This document shows, piece after piece, positions 47,741 through 60,357 of a stretch of 64,000 bases of DNA (the stretch's first letter is position 1; every line of letters begins with the position of its first letter). A program made the translations under genes and the position numbers. The notes beneath the pieces are model-generated. The model saw only the letters and a program-made list of their open reading frames with translations. It was not told the origin of the DNA and did not search any database. This DNA is from Vitellaria paradoxa (taxonomy: Eukaryota; Streptophyta; Magnoliopsida; Ericales; Sapotaceae): assembly GCA_019916065.1 (NCBI GenBank), contig CM034243.1, positions 24,888,147 through 24,952,146 on the forward strand, in the 5' to 3' direction.

Positions 47741-49837
47741 TGAAAATAATAAATAGCTCTTGGGGCTTATATTTAATTTTAGAAAAATTTATAAGTTTTA
47801 TTTTATTTTAACTGGATAGTATAGTACATCAGTTGAACAATTCAACCAATGTGAGGTTACAAAGCTAATACATTTTAAACTTTTGATTGGGTAGGAGAAT
47901 AACATTATTCAAAATAATTTGAGTAAATTCCAATCATCATTTTATTTATAACTAAACCCTTATCATAGGTTTTCGGCTTCAAGATATCCACAAATGTCCA
48001 TAGAATTATTCCAGTTTAAAATCATTTCATATCAATTGGAAAATAACTAAGTAGTATCAACTAAATAGTCCACTTCAGTATTTCATCAATCAGTATAAGT
48101 GCTTTACTAGATTAGGCATTATGAACAAAATTACATATGAATAGAAATCATTAACATATCTATAACTAACAGAAGGTAATTGGACATTTAAATCAATCTA
48201 TAAACATAAAATTCTTATATAAAAAAAAAATCCAAACAAGCATCAATTAAAGGCTAAACAAAGATAGTAGCTTGAATGAAAATTCATATAAAATAGAGCT
48301 GAACTCCGATATCTATAAACTTTATATTTATAGAAACTAGACTGTAAGACCTATAAATTTCATGTTTTACACTTTTTAAAATTCTAAAGTCTGAAGGTTC
48401 AAAAATAACCTTGAATTCAGTTTGTTCAGAAAATACAATTTTACATGTGTTCAGTGTTTTGGGCATAACTTTTGACTCACTAATCGGATTGATACAAATC
48501 TTTTTGGGTTGGAAAGAAAACTTAAAGGGCTACAACTTTTATATTTTAGCTGAAGCCTAATTCCACCGTTTTAGGAGTCAAAATCACATTGGAAGTTAAA
48601 AATAGTGAGCTGTCAGCTCGCTGTGCTGAACCGGACAACACTCTATTCAAACAACAGTACCCATTTTCTGTGTTTTAATGTCCAGCTCTGCTCTAGTTTC
48701 AAGTTTCATGCTCTATTTTGTTTTCCAACCGATGCTATTCACTATTTGGTGCTCTTGAGTCCATATATTTTTATTGTAAGTACATATGAACGCTAACCAA
48801 CCAAGAATGCAAATTCAAACATGTAAATATAAATTCAATATTACAAGTTATGAAGATAATTAACTAAAAATTTTATCACAATCAAGTTTTATACTTCAAA
48901 CCCAGAAAATGCTTCAACTTCAAATTAATCCTACACATGTTCATTTTAGTTCAAATTAAAGGTATCAAACACATTATAGGAGGTTCGTCATCCTACCTTA
49001 ATGAAAATATTGGTGACCAAGTCTAAGAAGGAAGAGGAGTTTAGCTTTAAACACTAACCTAACTGAAAAGCTCTAAGCTTTTCTTCTTCCTCCAAGCACC
49101 ACCAAATCTTCAACCAACACTTGATAAATTTTTTTTTTAAACACACAAACCTTACAGCTCCTTGAAAACCTTAGAATTTTTTTTTCTTTCACAGATAGGA
49201 AGTGTTTTATAAGAAGCTATGGGGGGTGTAGAGGAAGTGTTAGTGGAGAAGACAACCTCCACTTCCCATGCTTCAAAGATTTTAATATAGAGTTTTGAAT
49301 GTACAATAGGTGGCATGATATGGGAATCTTACCTTTTTTTAACTAATTAACCAAGTAATTTGAGAGATACTTCAAAGTCTTTAATGTAAGGTCTTGAATG
49401 TACAATAGGTTGCATGATCCGAAAATCTTGCTTCTTTTTTACTAATTAACCAAATAATTTGAGAGAAGTATGGCAGGATGGATGGAAGAAGATAAGGTTT
49501 GTAGGGAAATGATTGAGAGTTACTATTTATGAGTCAACTCAGTGAGTGATAAAGTGAGTTGAAATAAGTTGAGGTGAATCGAATGATGGGTTGACCTATG
49601 GGTTAATGGACTTGGGTTGAACCAAATAGGTAATGGGGTTAGGAATTGTTTGGATTAAAGTTTATAAATTTTACATTAAACTCCCATATAGAGTGAAATT
49701 AAATCCAAAAATTTTTTCAACTAATTTTATCATTCCAAAACTTTTCAAATTCTCGATTTTTTAGATTTTTACTATAATAAATATCACCACCACACTTAAG
49801 CAAATTAATTAAGGAAAAAAATATTCAGGTTATTACA

Positions 49838-50149
49838 TAATTCATGTTTTTCTGTGTTATTTTTAATAGTATATACATATATACAATAAGTATATGCCAT
49901 GGTCATAGAGCGTGCTAGTCCTAACATGTAGGAAAAAATTAGAAGAAAAGGTCATATATAATAAGGAAAATGACCCTAAAAATTGTATTACCATTTAACT
50001 GGGGGCACACTCGGGAACTTTAGCTAGTAGGGGTAGTTTTGAATATTAGTAGAGCTAAATTTGCTTACAATCTATTGATCAAGAGAGAAAGATGATAGTT
50101 TTAACTAAAAAAAAATTTTTTTTAACGTAATTATGCATTGCAAAACACA
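49838..50149. other. Short stretch without recognised features
   Basis: AT-rich DNA between the LTR remnant and the start of unit B homology near 50150. No gene or repeat boundary is supported. Confidence 0.5.
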
Positions 50150-51144
50150 ATTGTGAGTATAATTTTGTAAAAATTTAAAATTATTTTAACTTGGATAATA
50201 CTATGCCAAAAGAAAAAAATTGACGCCAAATAGGTAATGAGGGTAAAGTATTGAAGAAAATTTTGTAGAATTGTAAAACAATAAAGGGATGTATATACTT
50301 TTAGGCGACTATATTAAATTCCAACTAGTCCACATTGGGGGTAGAAGGGTGTAGAAGCTTGAAATCTTCATATGTTGATCAAGTGTAGCACAAGAAGCAA
50401 TGTTACTAAAGAAGCAAATGAAAGAAGATGTGCACTTAAATGGGAAAGATTCCATTTTTAGATTGTCAAAGAACTTGTTTTTATAAAAATGAGTAAATAT
50501 ATGAAAAATTTAGAAGAAATTTCTCAATTAAATCCACTACTCCGTTTAGAAATAATCTTCGTTCAGAATTGAATTTATCTTAAAGTAAATAATTGATTTA
50601 ATTTGATAAATTAAAATTTGTGTTTGTAATACATATTTGAATTTAATAATTGAATTAATTAATTTAAGAAAAACACCAAATTTGACTGCCATAGTGGAAA
50701 AGAAAAAAAAGGGTAAATATGATAGATGTGGATAAATTTGTACACTTATTTAGATGGTAAGAGAAAAAAAAAATAAATTCTCATCAAATTCAATTGTTTT
50801 GTGTTGAATTTCAAATGGTATAAAAATCTCAAAATTTAATATATGAAATCAAATCAAATTCAACTCATAAAATCTTATTTTGATTCTAAACATAAGAATT
50901 GGTTGGAATTCTCACCAAATAAAATCAAACAACATCAAATCTATTGTCCCAAAGAGTGTAAATGAAAGAAATATTCAATTTATATTAAACATAACGAAAC
51001 AACATACATCATTCAAAATGAAACATAGAGTGATCAAATATAAAACACAGGTGTTGTGTAATATCAAAAAACAAAATCATCTAAAAAAAGCAACTTTCTT
51101 TGCAAGACCTCAAAAAAAAAAAAAAAAGGTAGTTAGTTACCTGA

Positions 51145-52251
51145 TCATTGAATGTCTTTTCCCGCCTTAATCAGAGCTAGTCGAAGCTTTGAATCCACTC
51201 GGAATGACCAGAGCTGTACGATCATTCCTTTCTGCAGAGAATTGGTCTTGACAACGTCATTCCATTTTGTGACAAGATTGTAAATGGGTGACTTCATGTG
51301 CCACTCCCTCAGGTTTATAGTGCACTCTTTCCCACAGGGTTGAATCAACTGGGATTGCATTTGTGGCTTGGGCGATCCAGTTGTTGTTTTTCCGCTGAGA
51401 AACTCCCTCTCTTCTGGAAGCAGAAAGTCAGGGTTGATTTTGGTCAGCGGGAGAGACAACCGGCCGTTGCTAGGGGTGACGTCAGTTGGGAAGAGTTCCT
51501 TTTCAATCACCAACATCACCTGAGAACCCCCAAGCTTTTCAATGCGTGTCTTCAGCTTTGGAGGCACTTCTGGCGGTGGTGGTGGTGGTGGTGGTGGTGG
51601 TGGTGGTGCGAGTAACCCAATCTTCTTTGCCCTGTCTTCTTCTGCTTCTTGTTGTTGATCAACAGTGCGTGGCCTCTTCTTCTTCTTTGGACCAGATGTA
51701 TCTTCAATTGGGCAGCGGCAACCAATATCAAAGTGCTTTCCAAACATAATTGTCGGCTTCTTCTTGTTGTTGTTATTGGTCAACTCCTCCAGTGGAAGTG
51801 GAAGTGGGTGATTCTGATTCAGAACAGGGTTCTTCAACCGCAGGGCTGCCTCTGCCTCTGGGGCTGAGCGATCATAAAAAGCAACATGAACAACAACAAC
51901 TGTCGCTTTCTTCTCCCTTTTCGATCTTTTTCCCTTTGGTATTTTCTTAAGAAAAGGCAGGTGGTTGATTTCGTCGAGATTGGGGTTGGGGCTCTTCTTC
52001 TTGCTGGGCTCTGTCTCCTCCGGTAATCCTTTTGGTATCTTCTTTTCCTCCAAAAGCGACGATTCTTCTTCTTTTTCATCAAGCAAACCCAGGTAGTATA
52101 AATCGAATTCATCGAAACGGGGGTTGTTTAGGAATCTGTGGATGATCTCGAACTTTTCTTTGCGGCTGACTCCTGAGAAATTGGCTTTCTCCAAAACATC
52201 GGTAACACAATTACGTCTACTACGACGAGAATGATCATCACTGTTGTCCAT
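51145..52251 (-). CDS. B3 DNA-binding domain protein (DUF313 type), copy B
   Basis: Single-exon frame of 368 residues, longer than copy A. The N-terminus (MDNSDDHSRRSRRNCVTDVL..FNNPRF-like helical stretch to residue 58) is missing in copy A. Then come an acidic patch, the basic stretch KKIPKGKRSKREKK, the GPKKKKRPR patch, a run of 12 prolines (about residues 220-231) where copy A has four, and the B3/DUF313 domain from about residue 236 to the end (RIEKLGGSQVMLVIEKELFP to LWSFRVDSKLRLALIKAG). B3 proteins bind DNA as plant transcription regulators; the target here is unknown. The start is the first Met of an open frame and lies next to the leader segment shared with copy A. The two copies differ at about 14 of 133 domain residues, while linkers differ far more. 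Confidence 0.85.
   Translation of the reverse strand: MDNSDDHSRRSRRNCVTDVLEKANFSGVSRKEKFEIIHRFLNNPRFDEFDLYYLGLLDEKEEESSLLEEKKIPKGLPEETEPSKKKSPNPNLDEINHLPFLKKIPKGKRSKREKKATVVVVHVAFYDRSAPEAEAALRLKNPVLNQNHPLPLPLEELTNNNNKKKPTIMFGKHFDIGCRCPIEDTSGPKKKKRPRTVDQQQEAEEDRAKKIGLLAPPPPPPPPPPPPEVPPKLKTRIEKLGGSQVMLVIEKELFPTDVTPSNGRLSLPLTKINPDFLLPEEREFLSGKTTTGSPKPQMQSQLIQPCGKECTINLREWHMKSPIYNLVTKWNDVVKTNSLQKGMIVQLWSFRVDSKLRLALIKAGKDIQ
51572..51610 (-). repeat. Expanded CCA/GGT trinucleotide repeat in B3 copy B
   Basis: About twelve GGT-type units on the plus strand encode the polyproline run. Copy A has four at the same place (38939-38952), so the tract has changed length since duplication. Confidence 0.9.
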
Positions 52252-52425
52252 CTCTCTCTTCGTCTACTTCAACTGAAGAAATTTTCAGATTCTTGGTCTC
52301 TTATTAAACTTACTTTGGAATTGGAAATCAAATTTGAGATCGGATTGGATTGGAGAAGCACTTAATAATTTGTTATCTAAACCTTCCGGTCATAGGATCC
52401 AAATCAAATCTAGTTGTGATCTGGC

Positions 52426-53104
52426 TGTGGAGCAAACTCCCAGTGTTCTTGCCCCCTGCCTCTGCCTATGGTGGAATGAATTGAACTATAAAGGGAAAGT
52501 ATTTTATTACGTGCTGCACTGCACTTGCTATTATAGAGCTGTTTGTAACTAATTCTTGTTAACTAATTACAAGTAATTGGTAATAAGGGTCGGCCAATAA
52601 CTAAACTAATAGTTTAGTACAAAACAGTGGGACCAGCCCGAGGATGAGTCAACTCTGTCCGACCCTTATTTGAATCCATGCCCCTTATTACTGATACAAT
52701 CACCTAGCTTTCTTAGAAGATACATCACATTAATCACTCCCACATACCTTCACCTAACCCCATTCAACTCTAACATATGCGAATCCTCCATTTGAATTGC
52801 TTGTGAGGCCGAGATTGAAGATGCCTGAAGTTGTGTTGCTGGCCGTCCATGCGTGCAGATTTCCATCTGATCTGAGGGCTCTTTGGTCATCACTTCACCC
52901 CTCTGTTTGTATATCGATTCACTCACCTTTGTGTCAATCACCGTTTTTACGCTTTCCTCTTTCTAATTTCTCTCTCTATTCTCAGAATTGCTCTGGCTTT
53001 CTGTCTGGATCTCTTCCACACCTCCTTTTGCTGTTTTCGTTATGGTTGATCTTGAATGGCCTTTCTCTTCTCCCATGTTACGATTGCTGGTTTTGTTACA
53101 GGCC
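52426..53104. other. 679-bp segment specific to the upstream region of B3 copy B
   Basis: Homology with unit A stops at GATCTGGC (52425) and resumes at GGCACC (53105), so the insert is bounded by GGC. The inverted relic at 36650-37108 also lacks it, making insertion in B more likely than loss elsewhere. It starts TGTGGAGCAAACTCCC, ends TTGTTACAGGCC, has no inverted ends, and encodes nothing that I recognise. It separates the leader from the AT-rich upstream block. Confidence 0.6.
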
Positions 53105-55321
53105 GGCACCTTTTTCTCCCACGCATTTTGTTGCCAAAAAAGAGGAGCTGCGCTGCCACGGAATTCAACTCCCAACGGTCGGACCCACCCCTATTTTTTT
53201 TTTTTTTTTTAATGATTTATTTTATTAAAACTAAATTTAATTAATATACAATAATTATTTATAATTAAATTAAGATTATTTTTTGATCTATAAATATTGA
53301 TTACATATTAAAAAATGATTTATTTTATTTAAATATTTTCTTATTACTCTTTAATAAATAATTATTTATTATTAAATTGTGTTCTTTATTATATACTTAT
53401 TAAGATTAATTAAAAATAAATATCTTATAAAATTAAATTAAAATACATTTTATTAAATTAAATTAATTTTGTAGAAGATACATCTATCTATCTATTTATA
53501 GGTTATTTGGTTATATTCTGAGCTTTTTAGGAGAGTTTAATTCAATACAAGATCGTAACTTTTTTTTATAACATGTTTGAAGGTGAAGTTTTAGTCATTC
53601 GTATAAACATTAGCCTCTTTCAAGTTTTTGGAAATACGAAGCCTGTTAGTGAAATTAAAGCAATAAAATTACTTGTTTCTCCCATGAATGTCTTAAAGAA
53701 AAGGATCATTTGATCGTGCGCAACAATATTCGTAGCAACTTCTTATTTATTGATTTATTTTTTTTTTTCCGTTTTGATCGGTATTCCATAGCAACGGCAT
53801 TCATGGTTTTTCTTAATTTTGATACTTGACTCTCTACTAAGACCTAATAGGCTGATACAGGCATGTTTAATTTCCAAGTATTTGAGTTTGCATACAGTCC
53901 ATTGTCATATTGGATTTGATATGTAACAGTTTAACAAGATTTATAATTCTTCCCTATTCCATTGGCCCACTTTTTTTTTTTTTTTTCACGTCTCCTGCTT
54001 TTGTAGCGGTACCAAGCATAATATTTAGAATTGATGCGACGATGGAAGTTAAAAGTGAAGTTAAAATTTAGAATTCACCTTCAGATACAGCAAACTCCAA
54101 ATCTTCAACTAAAAAGAAAAAAAAAAACGAATTGAAGATTTCTCACATAAATTCTTAAATAAATAAGACTGAGGATAGTGAAGAAAAATTAAATGGGAAA
54201 GTTAAACCCTTGCTATTACTAGTGATTATTCCTTTTAGAAGATATGACTGTTGAAAATAAACAACCATGATTTATTAAAAAATAAGTATTAAAACTGTTG
54301 GTTGTTATTTTCAAAATTTTTTGGGTTTTAATTTAGTGTTTTGCAGTTCCTAGTGACAAATAAAAATACCAGTCCAATCACACGTGCGCGTGTGCATTTT
54401 AATATGTGGTCAAGAAGCTCTCGATTGCTCTCCAATTCCTTTTCCCTCTATTTTTCAAAGTTATGAATGTTATTGTATTTAACTTTTGTTTATTTAAAAG
54501 ATGAGAGAAGGGTTCTTAAACTTTCAACCTAGAACGCATCACTCTTTCAAAACATTCCATATATTCTACATTCTGACTTCAACACTGTGGTTTTGATTTC
54601 TACAATTTAACTTCTGGTTGTAGAGCACTAGTTGAAGTTAGATTTGGATGGTGAATAATGTTTTGCAGCAAAATTGTAAGAGAACTACCGCCAACTTATT
54701 TGTGTAGCTTTCTATGTTTTATTCCTTGTTGAAATTTCATGATATTTAAGATTCTTTGGACGATCAAATAATGGTTATATGTTTAGTATTTGTTGAAATT
54801 TCCTTGTTGAGTAGGTCTTTTTTCCCAACAAAGTAAGGTGATAGTTGAAATAAATTACCTAACCAAAAATTGGGGACTAACCCACTTATCAATTGAGAAA
54901 AAAGGGGGGGGTGACTAAACCTGTTTGATTGGAACTTTCTTAAGAGTCGTGGAAATTATACCCAATTTTTGCTTAAAAAAGGAGTTAATATTTAAAATTG
55001 CATCATTGAAGTTATATCTCGATTATTTGAGATTGAGCCTTTAATTTCGATTTTACTATTACATTTCATCTTATAGTTACATTTTGTTTGAAAATAGGCG
55101 ATTGCATCAAATCATTGGTTATACTTTGTGGGAAAATATTGGCAATGATTTATTTTTGATGTCTAAGTTGCGGTTTTACATTTTTGTAAATTGTCTTCAG
55201 ATATTTTGTTGGTTTCTATGCTATTCTTTTGTGGCGAATGAGATCTTAAGATCTTCTAATGCTTGATGCTTCTGCAACAAGTGATTCTTTTCTCTTATTT
55301 GTGTTTAGATCATATAGAACA
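53105..55321. other. Spacer between B3 copy B and the second dismutase pseudogene
   Basis: It is co-linear with 39640-41867, including the AT-rich block at 53215-53475. A G run near 54904 differs from unit A. No gene is seen. Confidence 0.6.
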
Positions 55322-56310
55322 ATGGCAAAGATTGTTGCCATTCTTAGCAGCAATGAGGGTGTGAGTGGAAACCATCTACTTCGCTCAAGAAGGAGATGGT
55401 GATGGAACTTAATTTAGCTTCTTAGCCAAAATAGCTAAGCCTATATAGCTACTTTCTCGTATTACATAGTTCTCAATAATCGTATTTGTAGATCCAACAA
55501 ATGTTACTAGAAAAATTGCTAGTCTTAAGCCTGGGCTTCATGGCTTCCATGGCCTCGCCCTTAGAGACACAACAAATGGTTGCACGTCAACTGGTATTAT
55601 ACGAGGCCTTCCATTAGTTCCTTTTCCACTCTTATATGTACCTTTACATATTATTTGCATTTGGGCAAAAAATAAAGTATTTGTTTATTTTTTTGCTAAA
55701 AATATGTCTTTAGTAGGACTGATTTCAATCATAGAGGCAAAGAACATGGTGCTTCTGAAGATGAGAATCACCATGCTAGTGATTTGGGTAATTTGACAGC
55801 TGGTGATGATGGTATGTAATATACAACACTGTTTTCAAAAAAAATGTAATATGCAACACTATTTCGATACTATGTATTGTTCTTATATGTGCTCAAATAG
55901 AATGCCACATTGTTGTCTGTCAAGTTCCATCATTAAATTTTTCTTTAGACTTCTGGTTGACCATAGTTTTACTTGCCATTCCTGTATCTATGGATTTTTG
56001 TTCTAGGGATTTAGTCTCTTAAGGCAAGATATAGAATATTTAGAATATTTGAGGCTTCCCTACCCTTTTAACATATCTCCATGTATTTTTGTGGTTGTAA
56101 TGCTAATGTCTCAATGTTGACAAGCAGGTGAATTATTTCATCTTCCTTTTTTTTTTCTTCTTTTTTGTTGGTTTGTGATTTTTTTTTTTTTTTTAGGTTG
56201 TTGGATGTGCTTGCAGTTTCAGCCAAATTCCATTATTGGGAGGGCTGTTGTTGTCCATGCAGATCCTAATGATCTTGGCAGGGGTATAACAAAGTTACCA
56301 AAGATAATCG
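55322..56310 (+). pseudogene. Cu/Zn superoxide dismutase pseudogene, unit B
   Basis: Segments correspond to unit A: 55322 to about 55399, 55492-55593, 55717-55811 and 56217 to about 56310. An extra A (GTGGAAACC, near 55370) shifts the first exon frame. In the second segment the copper motif reads FHGLALRD, losing the second His. The third keeps [20 protein letters not shown]. The last keeps [19 protein letters not shown]. The C-terminal exon is missing as in unit A. Confidence 0.85.
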
Positions 56311-56779
56311 CTTTTCCTTGTATGGCTTTATTCTTTGCTGCTCTGTTTCCCATCTTACATATAAAAGCAAAAATTTAAGTAAAATCAGAGGGAAAAAAAG
56401 CAGGCAAGGAAGGTTAAAGGGTCACTAAGCCATACTGGCATGATACCATTTTAACTCCATAGAACTTTGCTACATGTTATTTAAGATTTTTTTTCCCTGT
56501 CATTTAAAAATTCAAGCCCATTTAGTTTGATGGAAAACATGTACAAAAATATTAGAAGTCACTCTTGTCAATGAGTGGTGGTTAAGTTTTGCAAAAAATT
56601 GCATATCCAAGAGTAATGATATTATAGATGAATTAATTGTGCATTTGACTGTGATTTTTGAGTGTATATATGACTTTACATCACAGTGATTGGTTTGCTA
56701 TTTTATATTTGTGATGGATTTTGGAGTAGATTGGAGATTTTATTTGGCATGTTTATTTTGATATACTTGTTGGCAATGA

Positions 56780-59174
56780 CGGACCTCTGTGTAGAGTTAG
56801 TTGAATGGCTTTACTGTCAGAATTACATGTTGAGAAAGATAATCTGAATGGGAATCTTAGTTTGTTGTCTGGGGAAAAAAAGAATCTTGCAGAGGAGAAA
56901 GGATATTTGGTAATTGAGAATGAGAAACTTTTGACAGAGTTAGCTGAGTGCGGAGGTTTATTACGGTCATAACAGATAGAAAATGTCGACTACAGAAGAG
57001 AGGATGGCGGTTGAGGAGTTACGAGTGAATTTTGCCAATGAGACTCACCCAATTTCCAGTGAGGGAAATTTTCTTGCCTCTACTAATAAAACCTAATGAT
57101 GGGTCAACTATTGAGCAGCTTAAATTGGATGTCTGTGATCAGCCTTTTGTGTTCTTGAAGAGATGCTTAGAGGAGGCAGAGAGAATGATTCTGAAACTTG
57201 AGAACGCAATTGAAGGGATGCACTTTCATTCTTGAAGCAGAGAACACTGAGCTTGTTAAAAAGCTTGGTAACTTTCAATCACATATCAGTGAACTGGAGA
57301 GACAGTTGGATGGAATGCAATCTAGTTCAGATGAGATTGCTTCAACATCTCTAATGAGGTGGAAGTTCTGCATAAAGAAATAGCAGAAACGGCATCAATA
57401 CTTGAGCAGAATGGAATTCCCCGTTGCTCTGGTTGTTGAGACAGTTGGGAAGCTTGACACTTTGATTGGGAACTCCTTCTCCTCCACCAAAGTGATTGAG
57501 GATCTGCAGGTGAAACTCAAAGCTTCTAGGGAACATCAAGATGAAATTAAGAGTTCCATGGAAAGATATGATTCAAAAGTTTAATGGTTTGCATGAAAAG
57601 AATGAATTGGTCTTTATTGTATTACATAGGATCTATGGAACCTTAAGAAACTAGCAAATGATTCACATTGGTACGTACAGACCAGCAGATATCTTCTATC
57701 GGAGAAAAACATAGCATAGGTTTGATTCAGCAACTCAGCGACGGCATTAAGAGAATCATTTCTTCTCAAAGATTCTGTACTTGAGAGAGTAGAAGAAATT
57801 CTAGAAGACCTAGAGCTGCCAGAGCAATTCCATTCCAGAGATATGATCAAAAAGGTTGATTTGTTAGCCCAATTGGTTGCTGGAAACTCTTTGCCTCTTA
57901 CTTATTGGGATCAGAAAAGTTCTGTGGTCAGGGGATCATAATCTGATGCTGGTTTTGTGGAAACGGGTGCCCTGAAGGAAAAGACACAACGGAATTCAAA
58001 TTCCGGATGATGATTTGAGAAGAAAACATGAGGTGCTTCAAAGTAAGTTCTATGCATGGTTTGACTGAATAAAATGAAATGCTGGAACAATCTTTGATAA
58101 ATTGGAATAATGTTGTGCAGCGGTGGGAGGAGATATTGGGGAGGACAAATATGCCTTTGCATTTGTGCTCCATGGAACCAGAGGATAGGATTGAGTGGTT
58201 GGGGAGTGCCCTTTCAGAGGCTCGTCACCACTGTAATTCTCTCCAGAAGAACGTTGATGACTTAGAAGCCTATTGTGCAACACTATCTGCTGATCTTGAA
58301 GTGTCACAAAAGAGTTTATCTGATCTCGAGCTAGCTCTCCAAGCTGTTACTTGCGAGAAAGAACATCTCTCTGATAGTTTGGAGGTTCTAACTCATGATT
58401 ACAATAAGGTCTCAGAGAATGTAGTCCAATTTGAACTTGAGAATGATAAGCTGCAGGATGAGGTAATTGCTTTTGCAAGGTAGGTTAGTCCAACTTAAAC
58501 TTGAGAATGATAAGTTGTAGAATGAGGCAACTGCTTTGAAAGAGAGATTGGCTAAGAAAGCTGGGAATCAAGAGCTCATTGAAAGTGAGATAAGAAGACT
58601 GGCGGATTGGTTTGGTGCTGTACTCGCAGGATTCTGTTACAGAAGATGTGGTTTCTGGGGGCTCTAGTACAGAATATAAGCAACCCTGTTGGAACAAATT
58701 GGGAACCATTGCCGAGATCTACATGCAGCTGTGGCTTCTTCTGAACACGATTCGAGGAAATCTAAAAGAGCTGCTAAGCTACTCCTTGCAGAGTTGAATG
58801 AGGTTCAAGAAAGAAATGATGGACTGCAGGAGGAGCTTGCAAAAGCTTTTTCGTGAGTTGAAAAGTTATCTTCTAATCTTTCTGAGGAAATAAATAATCA
58901 ATTTACTAAGCTAATTAATGGTGCTGAAATCCTGTGTTGTTCAACTTAGGAAGGGCTTTTTTCACATTAATGATGTTCTCGGTGATGCTTTAATTTCTCC
59001 AAGTACTTGGAATATCTACACAATCGGGAGGCAAGTATGATATCATGTTTGGAACCAAGTGAGGTCCAGAATGTGTTTAGCCAACCTCTTGGTCATGCGG
59101 GCTACATTCTTTCTAGTGTCTTGTCCAGGATCTTTGAAAGTTTGCTAATAAGCACATACTTTTGGGAAGATGCC
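56780..59174 (+). pseudogene. Coiled-coil (TNO1-like) pseudogene fragment, unit B
   Basis: It follows the same order as unit A with the same stop (56970-56972) and frameshift near 57230. 58079-58483 still encodes an open stretch with EDRIEWLGSALSEA and CEKEHLSDSLEVL. Unit B runs further than A: 59007-59174 (NREASMISCLEPSEVQNV) may be another exon, then it is interrupted by an insertion. A piece of about 30 codons is lost near 58845. Confidence 0.7.
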
Positions 59175-59626
59175 ATGTCCATGCCACACAAAGGTGGGAC
59201 ACTGCTGGGTCTGATCCACCGACATGGGTGAGATGAGGAAGATTGAAGGTCACCATTAATGGGTGACGGTTGCAATTGCCAAGAGGCTTTGGTAGGTGAT
59301 TGCTACAATTGCCCAAAGGCTTGGGTAAACAACACTCTTTGATTGTCATTAATTCTCTCTTAATTGTTTTGTGTGTATAAATTAAGAGGTTGTTTTGTGT
59401 GTATAAATTAAGAGGGAAGAGTGTTGTAGAGATGTGTGGCCAGATGAGAGAAAAATAGAGAGAGAAAAATACAGAGAGGGCTAGAGAATTTGGGTGAAAA
59501 TCTGCCTTCGTAATTTTTTTCTCGGGTTTGATTCATTTAGTGAATTTCCTCTCCTGTGGATGTAGGCAATTGCCGAACCACGTAAAAATACTGTGTCATT
59601 TGTGTGTTTAATTTCCTGGCCCAACA
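59175..59626 (+). mobile_element. Possible solo LTR inserted in coiled-coil unit B
   Basis: The segment is bounded by a GATGCC direct repeat (59169-59174, 59627-59632) and ends CCCAACA, a common copia LTR end. It has a duplicated TGTTTTGTGTGTATAAATTAAGAGG-like TATA region near 59365-59412. The start lacks a clear TG at the boundary, so the call is tentative. Confidence 0.4.
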
Positions 59627-59849
59627 GATGCCGCTTTAACATTTGTCGTATAATTGTTCAAATGTGTCCTAATATTTTATTATTTTTTGAATAAAACACT
59701 CATCGAACACTTGAAAGTCACAAGTGCCCATTGGTTACGCATCAATAGGCCATATTGCAATTTTGAAGAAAAAAAATCTTGAAATCAATAGTAAAATAAA
59801 AGTAATATGGATTTATACCTTTGATTCCTTTATCCATTAAATATTTTAT

Positions 59850-60357
59850 TGTAATTCTCTCCAGAAGAAGGTTGATAACTTAGAAGCCTATTGTGCAACA
59901 CTATCTGCTGATCTTGAAGAGTCACGAAAGAGTTTATCTCTCTTATGCCAGCTCTCCAAGCTGTTACTCGTGAGAAAGAACATCTCTCTGATAGTTTGGA
60001 GGTTCTAACTCATGATTACAATAAGGTCTCAGAGAATGTAGTCCAATTTGAACTTGAGAATGATAAGCTGCAGGTTGAGGTAACTGCTTTTGCAAGATAA
60101 GTTAGTCCAACTGAAACTTGAGAATGATAAGCCACAAAACGAGGTAACAGCTTTGAAAGAGAGATTGGTTGAGGAAGCTGGGAATCAAGAGCACATTGAA
60201 AGTAAGATAAGAAGACTGGCGGATTGATTTGGTGTTGTACTCGCAGGTTTCTGTTGCAGAAGATATGGTTTCTGGGGGCTCTAGTACAGAATATTTGCAA
60301 CCCTGTTGGAACAAAATTGGGAACCAGTGCCGCGATCTACATGTAGCAGCGGCTTCT
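59850..60357 (+). pseudogene. Partial extra copy of the coiled-coil fragment at the B/C junction
   Basis: TGTAATTCTCTCCAGAAGAAGG starts a third copy of the segment found at 44850-45355 and 58230-58735 (LQKKVDNLEAYCATLSADLEESRKSLS). Several frameshifts break it. It stops inside GCGGCTTCTT and is joined at once to dismutase upstream DNA. Confidence 0.85.

Larger units (their letters stand above)
46129..49837 (-). repeat. Probable long Ty3-type LTR remnant, antisense
   Basis: The segment starts TGTCACACCCCAAAATTT and ends GGTTATTACA, so on the minus strand it would run TGTAATAACC to TTTGGGGTGTGACA, a form common for long plant Ty3-like LTRs. Inside, 48455-48600 reads like the LTR motif on GGCATAACTTTTGACTC and GGAAAGAAAACTTAAAGGGC. 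No matching direct repeat flanks these ends and no internal domain is attached, so a recombined or decayed solo LTR is the simplest reading. Confidence 0.45.

Noticed and set aside
52797..53228. Plus-strand frame of 143 codons in the copy B-specific insert
   Set aside because: No domain, it ends in a phenylalanine run from a T tract, and it crosses the insert boundary. Kept only as part of an unidentified insertion.
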